DNA of 6,732 nucleotides from an uncultured Oscillospiraceae bacterium (GTDB lineage: Bacteria; Bacillota_A; Clostridia; Oscillospirales; Oscillospiraceae): NCBI GenBank assembly GCA_934589325.1, contig CAKTNU010000102.1, forward strand, positions 1-6,732. The letters are read 5' to 3'. The notes beneath the pieces are model-generated. The model ran no database searches, had not been told where the DNA came from, and worked only from the letters and a program-made list of their open reading frames with translations. The position numbers were made by a program, and so were the translations under genes. Below are positions 1-4,505 of this stretch, piece by piece. How positions within the stretch are numbered: the first letter of the stretch is position 1; every line of letters begins with the position of its first letter.

Positions 1-261
1 GAGTATCGGCCAGAGGTACCAGTAGCAGAACCACCACAGAGCAAAGCCCCAGAAGAAGCCCTCCAGTATCACGAACACCGCGATCGAATACATGCAGCGC
101 CAGCCGAAAAATATTGCCGTCAGGATTATCAGCACCGCCGTGATGTGCACATTAGGTATGGACGACAGAGCCACCTGAAATGCAAACATCAGCGCCCCCA
201 TCAGGGCGAGGACACTGATATCCTTCGCGCTTAGCTTAGTATGTGTCGATGAATGTCTCAT
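1..261 (-). CDS. ECF transporter S component, N-terminal 87 residues (runs off left edge)
   Basis: This is the first 87 codons of a hydrophobic membrane protein whose frame stays open to base 1. It starts MRHSSTHTKL and continues with a pattern typical of substrate-binding S components of energy-coupling factor transporters: a helix around residues 15-34 (ISVLALMGALMF), a short loop with SIPNVH at about 34-39, a second helix at about 40-53, FFGWR at 51-55, and a third aromatic-rich helix with LEGFFWGFALWW at about 66-77. Such proteins bind a vitamin or other micronutrient in the membrane and work with the EcfA/EcfA'/EcfT energising module, which is not in this window. The ATG at 259-261 is the first start in the frame, since a TGA lies seven codons upstream. 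It lies inside the end of the DUF4430 gene (26-base overlap) with only a weak GGCGAG upstream, so translation is probably coupled. Cobalamin or a cobalamin precursor as substrate is inferred from the riboswitch. Confidence 0.85.
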   Translation of the reverse strand, partial: MRHSSTHTKLSAKDISVLALMGALMFAFQVALSSIPNVHITAVLIILTAIFFGWRCMYSIAVFVILEGFFWGFALWWFCYWYLWPIL

Positions 262-631
262 AGTGCTCGCCGTCGGCGATCATCGTAGAGTCAACGCCTG
301 TCGTAAGCATCTCACCGTCTTTTGTGAAGCACCACCACTGGTTCAGACTGCTGTCTGCGGTCTCGCCGTCAACGGTCGTGACAAAAAGCCCGTACTCGCT
401 GTCATCACCGGAGATGAGCCCCTCCTGATCGAGAGCGCCGCGCAGAGTCTCCGAATCTGTGCTGATGGTAAATTCCTTCTGTGTGCCGTCCGCATGAGTC
501 ACCTCAAAGACGATGGTCTTGCCGCCCTCGACAGGCTGCGGGGCGAGAGCGCGGTAAGCAATGACTGCGCCGATGACCAGAACAAGCAGTACGGCCACGG
601 CAATGATGATTTTCTTCGTTTTCTTGGACAT
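236..631 (-). CDS. Membrane-anchored DUF4430 (transcobalamin-like) protein
   Basis: This is a 131-residue protein with a short basic start (MSKKTKK), one membrane helix at about residues 8-26, and a small outward-facing domain at about 38-131. The C-terminal pattern SSLNQWWCFTKDGEMLTTGVDS followed by ADGEHYETFID matches DUF4430, which is related to the C-terminal domain of transcobalamin and intrinsic factor. In bacteria it is often found beside ECF S components under B12 control. A role as an extracellular capture or docking domain for a corrinoid feeding the downstream S component is likely but inferred. The start is the ATG at 629-631, preceded by AAAGGAGAGG (637-646) at a 5-base spacing. 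An upstream in-frame ATG at 665-667 would add 12 residues but would put the strong ribosome binding site inside the gene, so I reject it. No lipobox cysteine is present, so it is a helix-anchored protein rather than a lipoprotein. Confidence 0.85.
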   Translation of the reverse strand: MSKKTKKIIIAVAVLLVLVIGAVIAYRALAPQPVEGGKTIVFEVTHADGTQKEFTISTDSETLRGALDQEGLISGDDSEYGLFVTTVDGETADSSLNQWWCFTKDGEMLTTGVDSTMIADGEHYETFIDTY

Positions 632-636
632 GTTGT

Positions 637-646
637 CCTCTCCTTT
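637..646 (-). promoter_or_regulatory. Ribosome binding site of the DUF4430 gene
   Basis: AAAGGAGAGG on the minus strand lies 5 bases before the ATG at 629-631 and decides that start. The pyrimidine-rich stretch at 671-679 (CUCUCUUUU in the RNA) can pair with AAAGGAGAG at 638-646 using one G-U wobble, so the site could be hidden in an alternative RNA fold. The pairing is visible in the sequence; its use is inferred. Confidence 0.7.
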
Positions 647-684
647 CGTATTACGGAAATCGCACAAAGAAAAAGAGAGAACAG

Positions 685-701
685 CGCAGGGACACCCTGC
701 G
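685..701 (-). other. Leader hairpin between riboswitch and gene
   Basis: There is a perfect 7-bp stem (CGCAGGG/CCCTGCG) with a 3-base loop in the leader RNA between the cobalamin aptamer and the DUF4430 gene. A U-rich run (670-674, five U) follows only after about 10 bases, with pyrimidine-rich RNA in between, so it is a poor match to a standard intrinsic terminator. It may be part of the riboswitch expression platform. Confidence 0.4.
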
Positions 702-745
702 ATATCCGCAATTTTGACCGGGCACGCGGTTCCTTGTACGATGCA

Positions 746-760
746 GAGCGGTTTCCGCTC
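746..760 (-). other. Hairpin directly 3' of the cobalamin aptamer
   Basis: GAGCGG/CCGCTC forms a perfect 6-bp stem around a 3-base loop, immediately after the aptamer's closing strand in the direction of transcription. CCGGGC (762-767 on the minus strand), which overlaps the closing P1 strand, can alternatively pair with GCCCGG at 718-723, and GCGG with CCGC nearby. That fold would compete both with P1 and with this hairpin. It is a candidate switching element; the fold is unproven. Confidence 0.4.
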
Positions 761-763
761 CGC

Positions 764-902
764 CCGGGCAGGTTATCTGACTTCGGGAGCCTGCGGCTCC
801 GCTTCACAGTGACGGCCTCGCGGGGGATTTACACCCCCATTCCCCTGTTGACTGCCGCAGGGCACAGCCCCGGACAGATCCCGATCCTATTTGCTTGCCC
901 GG
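764..902 (-). ncRNA. Cobalamin riboswitch (AdoCbl class-like)
   Basis: Read on the minus strand, the region carries the conserved core of the cobalamin aptamer in the right order: an AGGGGAA-type element, a GGGGGTGTAAATCCCCC hairpin, GCGAGGCCGTCACTGTG (B12-box type, compare GCGGCCCGCCACTGT), a variable GC hairpin (GCGGAGCCGCAGGCTCC), and AGTCAGATAACCTGCCCGG at the 3' end (consensus GTCAGGAGACCTGCC). The closing P1 helix can be drawn as CCGGGC (897-902) with GCCCGG (764-769). The element precedes the DUF4430/ECF-S pair by about 130 bases. By family precedent, ligand binding should lower expression of the downstream uptake genes. Whether it stops transcription or blocks translation is not settled by the sequence. 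The ends are approximate. Confidence 0.92.
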
Positions 903-904
903 CA

Positions 905-933
905 AGTATAGCATGAAAAAAGCCCACCCGCAA
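905..933 (-). promoter_or_regulatory. Extended -10 promoter for the riboswitch transcript
   Basis: On the minus strand TGCTATACT (905-913) is an extended -10 box with one mismatch to TGnTATAAT. Seventeen bases upstream is TTGCGG (928-933), a weak -35 with 3 of 6 matches. The predicted start falls at about 898-900, right at the 5' edge of the aptamer's P1 strand, giving almost no extra leader. The -35 box and spacer lie inside the terminator of the upstream operon. It is inferred from motifs only. Confidence 0.55.
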
Positions 934-956
934 GATTTTTCTTGCGGGTGGGCTTT
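916..956 (-). terminator. Intrinsic terminator of the four-gene envelope operon
   Basis: A perfect 16-bp inverted repeat (919-934 with 941-956, 6-base loop) is followed on the minus strand by a run of six T (916-921, overlapping the stem end). It begins about 15 bases after the stop codon of the last NAGPA gene, so it ends that operon. On the plus strand the stem is followed only by a short T run inside the arm, and no plus-strand gene arrives from the left. Confidence 0.9.
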
Positions 957-971
957 CGTACCGGGACAGGA

Positions 972-2093
972 CTAATATTCGGCGCGGTCGGCACTTGCAA
1001 AGCATATAATGTCGCTTATCTGCTTTTCAATGCCGTAGTCGGGGCGGTTGAAGGCGCTGCCGCCCATGGTGATGGTCGTGGTGTGGCCTCCGTCCAGGGC
1101 ATAAGCACGCTCAACGCCTTTGTCATACATCAGCTGGGCCTCCTGATAGGCGGTACAGCTGCGGTAGCGCTCGTGCTCGTTGCAGACGGTCATGAGCAGA
1201 TAGTGCAGCTCTCCGCGCTGCCCGATGGCGCAGCGGGAGTAGACATCGCTGACCTCGCCGTAAATATAATTCGGGCTGATATCCTGCAGCTCGCCGTTCT
1301 CGACCAGCACGGGGCCGAAATTCACGGCAAATTTTACGTCATTGTCAAGAATAAAGCTCTTGACCTCCTCCTCGGAGCGTATATCGCTGCCGCGCAGGAA
1401 CAGCAGGTCTCCACCGGCGGTGAAAAGGCAGCTATGGACCGAACTCGGCGCATAAGAGATATATTCGCCGTCGCGGACAATAATGCCGCGCCAGCGGCGG
1501 ACATAGAAGTCTCCGTCAACGGCGGCGACGGCATGATCCTCGGCGGCCATTTCGGTAGCGGTCATGGACTGCAGCTCAAACGAATTGCCGATGCCGTCCC
1601 TGCACAGCTTGCGCCGGAGCTGAGAGCCGTCGGCCAGCCGTATCTCAACAAAGGAACAGCCGAGGCCGTCGACAGCCTCCTTCCAAGCAATGACGAGGAT
1701 GCTCTCGTCACAGTAATAGTGGATATCCTCGCCGGGCATGAGTTCAATGTCCGGGTTCCAGAAGGTCTCCTGCCCGTCGAGAAGTCTTGAGGACTTTTCA
1801 ATGAGCGCTTGGATCACGGCAGGATCGTCGGTCGTGCCGAAGCAGGAGCTTTTGGGCTCCGGCGGCAGTTCGCCGGCGGGGATGCTGAAAATTTTCCTGA
1901 TATATTTTGCTGACGAGGCAATGCCGCTGTTCTGCGCCGCGTCAAAATCGCCGACGGCAGAGGCCGCGTCAAAAGGCTGAGCCGCGGTGCGCGGCTGCAC
2001 CTCGGTGTGGATATAATCGAGCAGGAGCAGAGCGAGCATTGTCAGCAGCAGCGCCGCAGAGACCGCGGCGACTATTACAAACGGTTTCTTCAT
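972..2093 (-). CDS. Phosphodiester glycosidase (NAGPA/DUF2233) family membrane protein, copy 2
   Basis: This is a 373-residue protein with an N-terminal signal anchor (MKKP then a helix at about residues 4-25) and an extracellular remainder. The C-terminal NAGPA domain (about residues 187-366) shows VDGDFY at 192-197, FAVNFGPVLVENGEL at 255-269, a CAIGQ-containing strand at about 288-303, and the family hallmark YALDGGHTTTITMGG at 331-345. The family includes the human mannose-6-phosphate uncovering enzyme and bacterial exopolysaccharide-associated proteins; members cleave sugar-1-phosphodiester bonds. Before it lies a region (about 58-186) shared with the paralogue at 3103-4491, including FGTTDDPAV, LLDGQ, ESILVIAWKE and ADGSQLRR. 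The start ATG overlaps the stop of the preceding gene by 4 bases (ATGA) and has no strong ribosome binding site, so translation is probably coupled. It is the last gene before the terminator. The substrate is unknown. Confidence 0.88.
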   Translation of the reverse strand: MKKPFVIVAAVSAALLLTMLALLLLDYIHTEVQPRTAAQPFDAASAVGDFDAAQNSGIASSAKYIRKIFSIPAGELPPEPKSSCFGTTDDPAVIQALIEKSSRLLDGQETFWNPDIELMPGEDIHYYCDESILVIAWKEAVDGLGCSFVEIRLADGSQLRRKLCRDGIGNSFELQSMTATEMAAEDHAVAAVDGDFYVRRWRGIIVRDGEYISYAPSSVHSCLFTAGGDLLFLRGSDIRSEEEVKSFILDNDVKFAVNFGPVLVENGELQDISPNYIYGEVSDVYSRCAIGQRGELHYLLMTVCNEHERYRSCTAYQEAQLMYDKGVERAYALDGGHTTTITMGGSAFNRPDYGIEKQISDIICFASADRAEY

Positions 2094-3106
2094 CGCGCAC
2101 GCCCGTGCTCAGGCTGCCGGACGCAGACGGTGCTGTACATAAGATAGACGGTGAGCGGCATGATGATCATCGCGACTGTCATGGCAGCGTAGCACAGGCG
2201 GTACATACTGCCGAAGCGCTGCACGAGATACTCCGCGGCGCCCGTACCGCCGAGGGAGACGACATAGGCTATCCACAGGGCAAGGTGATATCCGTGCCAG
2301 CCGCCGTTGGCTTTTAGAGAGAGGCGGAAGTAGTGGATAAGCGCAATGAGTATGCATACGGCGCTGACTATCTGCACGATGCTGACGAAGGCGTTGAAGT
2401 GCATGAAGCTGGAGTCATAGCGGGTGCTGTCCATAATGAGCTCTATGGCGCTGTGGAGGGTGAGGAACATCCATGCGACGTTGCCGTCACGCGGGCAGCC
2501 CTCCTTCATCGGCGCACGGCGGCGCTGATAGAAGAAGCACAGCAGCAATACCGTCACGCCCAGCATGAGTATGGCCTGCACGAAGAAGGTAGCAAACCGG
2601 TAATCGACCGTGCCCGCGGTAGTTGTGATGCCGGAGCCGATGGGCAGATGCTGGAGTATGGGGTTCGTGATGACTATCTTGCTGCGGCAGCTGACATTGA
2701 AGAGAGCGCTGAGACGGATAAATACGACTATCAGTGCGCCGCCCGGAGCCACGCAGTCGAGCAGACGGGGAAGATTCGATGTGAAGCCGAGCTTTTTGAC
2801 CACGAGCGCGGCCAGCAGCGTTCCCAGCAGGGCGCCGGGCAGACAGTAGCTGCCGGTGGAGTAATCCGTCATGGCGCGGATGAAGCTGATATACTGCTCG
2901 GGATGGCAGTACCAGTGGATGATGCGGCACAGCGGCACGGAGAAAAGCAAGGCCAGAGGGAGCAGGAGCCACATGGCCGATGCGCTGCCGCCGTGGGAGA
3001 CGTACAGCGAATAGCTGAGCGCAAAGCCCGCGGCAATGCCGAGTGCGATGACGACGGCGCTCCAATATATAACGGTGCTTCCGGAGCTGATGGCTATAGG
3101 GTTCAT
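2090..3106 (-). CDS. Lgt-like (prolipoprotein diacylglyceryl transferase family) membrane protein, active-site motif degraded
   Basis: This is a 338-residue protein with about eight or nine hydrophobic helices. Its layout resembles Lgt, the enzyme that moves diacylglycerol from phosphatidylglycerol to lipoprotein cysteines. Visible matches are YCLPGALLG at 87-95 (where Lgt has an HGG-G loop), GG then IRLSALFN at 130-137 (in place of the RxGNFxNxE signature), and ELIMDSTRYDSSF with FVSIVQIVSAV at about 222-250, matching the late arginine-containing segment of Gram-positive Lgt. R131 and R229 could stand for the two essential arginines, but the Asn of the GN pair (E. coli N146) is Ala134, the glutamate is Ser139, and the HGG histidine is absent. 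A normal Lgt activity is therefore doubtful; it may bind or transfer another lipid. The ribosome binding site GAGGAGG (3114-3120) is 7 bases from the ATG, which overlaps the preceding stop by 4 bases. Family membership rests on short motifs only. Confidence 0.7.
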   Translation of the reverse strand: MNPIAISSGSTVIYWSAVVIALGIAAGFALSYSLYVSHGGSASAMWLLLPLALLFSVPLCRIIHWYCHPEQYISFIRAMTDYSTGSYCLPGALLGTLLAALVVKKLGFTSNLPRLLDCVAPGGALIVVFIRLSALFNVSCRSKIVITNPILQHLPIGSGITTTAGTVDYRFATFFVQAILMLGVTVLLLCFFYQRRRAPMKEGCPRDGNVAWMFLTLHSAIELIMDSTRYDSSFMHFNAFVSIVQIVSAVCILIALIHYFRLSLKANGGWHGYHLALWIAYVVSLGGTGAAEYLVQRFGSMYRLCYAAMTVAMIIMPLTVYLMYSTVCVRQPEHGRAR

Positions 3107-4491
3107 TTGCTCACCTCCTCGGGCAGTGCGGTAGCAAAGTAAATGATATCGCTCATTGTGCGCTGGTTGCCGCGGTCGGGACGGTTGACGGTGCTGCCGT
3201 TCATGACCATAGTAGAGGTCTGGCCGCCGTCGAGCGCGTAGGCCTTGACAACGCCCTTGTCATAGATGAACTGCGCAGTCTCGTTTATCGTAGCAGACAT
3301 CTGGTGATCCTCCTCAAAATTGACGGTGAGAAGGATATAGTGCAGCGTGTCGCGCTGACCGATAACGGTGCGGGAGTAGATGCCGTTGACCTCGCCGATG
3401 GGGTAGCTGTCACAGTGGATAAGCTCGCCGTTGTCGACAAGCACCGGGCCGAAGGCAACGGCAAAGGTCACGTCATTGTCTGAAATAAACTGCTTGGCCT
3501 CTGTCTCGGTGCTCAGCTCTCCGCGGTAGGAGAACAGCATATCGCCGGAGGCGGTGAAGAAGCAGGAATCGACGGTTTTCGGCTCAAAGCGGTAGAGCTG
3601 GCGCTGATATACGGTGATGCCGCGCTGACGGAAGGTATAGAAGTCGCCGCTCAGGGCGATGACGGCATTGCACATGTCGGCCATCTCGGTCGGATAATAC
3701 TGCACGTCGGAGCCGTAGCTGTCCCCGGCAAGCATACGCCGGAGCTGGGAGCCGTCGGCTATCTTGACCTCTGCGAAGGTGCATACCTTGTCGTTGATTA
3801 TTTCTTTCCACGCAATGACAAGTATCGTCTCGTCGTAATAATAGGTGACAACGGAGCCAGGGTAGAAGTCGACATTCGGATCCCACGCGACGCTCTGCCC
3901 GTCCAGAAGCTCCGAGGCGGAGTCGATGACCTGCTGCACGACAGCGGGATCGGTGGTGGTGCCGAAGTTCGCCGGGTTCGGCTTGCGGCCGGCTAGGGCG
4001 CTCTCATCTATTTTGTATATCTTCTTGATGTACGCAAGATTGCCCAGCGCGTCGCTGGCGGCGTTGTTCATATACACGTCGAATTTGTTGACGAGATTCA
4101 GGCGCGAGTCCGCAACCGCATTTATGGAATTGTCGCTTGCGGGATGAAGATTTTTGAACGCCCAGAGCAGCGACAGTGCGGCGATCACGATAAGAGCTAT
4201 CGTTATGATGCGCATGCTGCGTTCGCTCTCCGCCTTTTCTGCCGCCTGCGGAGGACGCTTGGCGGGCGGGGGAGTCTGCGGCTGCGGAGCCGGTCTGCGC
4301 TGGGGACGGACAGGTGCCTGCGCGGAAGGCCGCTGCCCTGTCGGTGATGGGGTCCGCTGACTCGCGGGGCGGGCCGCGGAGCTCTGGCTGCGCACCGGGG
4401 CCGCTGCGGTCTTGGGCGGCTCCTTTTTACTGCCGGAGCCGTATTCGTTCAGGATATCGTCGAGGTCGAAGCCGTGATCTTTATCGTTCAT
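3103..4491 (-). CDS. Phosphodiester glycosidase (NAGPA/DUF2233) family membrane protein with long cytoplasmic tail, copy 1
   Basis: This is a 462-residue protein. Residues 1-93 are a cytoplasmic tail that opens with an acidic FDLDDILNEYG motif (8-18) and continues as a low-complexity Pro/Ala/Arg/Gln stretch (about 25-85). One membrane helix follows at about 94-112, and the rest should be outside. The NAGPA domain (about 274-455) shows SGDFY (281-285), FAVAFGPVLVDNGEL (343-357), TVIGQ at about 375-379, and YALDGGQTSTMVMNGS (418-433), the family hallmark. The region at about 150-273 is shared with the paralogue at 972-2093: FGTTTDPAVV, LLDGQ, ETILVIAWKE, IADGSQLRR. I chose the ATG at 4489-4491 because GAGGAGGA (4498-4505) sits 6 bases upstream; the upstream ATG at 4566 lies inside the preceding gene. 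It begins 14 bases after the serine hydrolase stop. A related DDIL-E(Y/F) tail occurs on various Clostridial membrane proteins, to my knowledge without an assigned role. Confidence 0.88.
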   Translation of the reverse strand: MNDKDHGFDLDDILNEYGSGSKKEPPKTAAAPVRSQSSAARPASQRTPSPTGQRPSAQAPVRPQRRPAPQPQTPPPAKRPPQAAEKAESERSMRIITIALIVIAALSLLWAFKNLHPASDNSINAVADSRLNLVNKFDVYMNNAASDALGNLAYIKKIYKIDESALAGRKPNPANFGTTTDPAVVQQVIDSASELLDGQSVAWDPNVDFYPGSVVTYYYDETILVIAWKEIINDKVCTFAEVKIADGSQLRRMLAGDSYGSDVQYYPTEMADMCNAVIALSGDFYTFRQRGITVYQRQLYRFEPKTVDSCFFTASGDMLFSYRGELSTETEAKQFISDNDVTFAVAFGPVLVDNGELIHCDSYPIGEVNGIYSRTVIGQRDTLHYILLTVNFEEDHQMSATINETAQFIYDKGVVKAYALDGGQTSTMVMNGSTVNRPDRGNQRTMSDIIYFATALPEEVSK

Positions 4492-4497
4492 TAAAGC

Positions 4498-4505
4498 TCC
4501 TCCTC
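4498..4505 (-). promoter_or_regulatory. Ribosome binding site of NAGPA copy 1
   Basis: GAGGAGGA on the minus strand occupies most of the 14-base gap between the serine hydrolase stop (4506-4508) and the ATG at 4489-4491, with a 6-base spacing. It decides the start of the NAGPA gene over the longer in-frame option at 4566. Confidence 0.85.

Noticed and set aside
670..701. Intrinsic terminator between riboswitch and DUF4430 gene.
   Set aside because: The 7-bp stem is perfect, but the U run starts about 10 bases away and is broken by C residues, so it is kept only as a leader hairpin.
942..1790. Long open frame on the plus strand (282 codons) opposite the second NAGPA gene.
   Set aside because: The minus-strand gene has clear NAGPA motifs, operon context and a terminator; the plus frame has no good ribosome binding site, starts within the terminator/gene-end region and reads as composition-driven antisense.
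2333..3142. Long open frame on the plus strand (269 codons) opposite the Lgt-like gene.
   Set aside because: Its translation is rich in charged, low-complexity residues with no recognisable domain, and it lies exactly antisense to a membrane protein with sensible helices.
4240..4420. Repetitive Pro/Ala/Gln/Arg-coding stretch as a DNA repeat or CRISPR-like array.
   Set aside because: There is no regular unit or spacer; it is the low-complexity cytoplasmic tail of the NAGPA protein.
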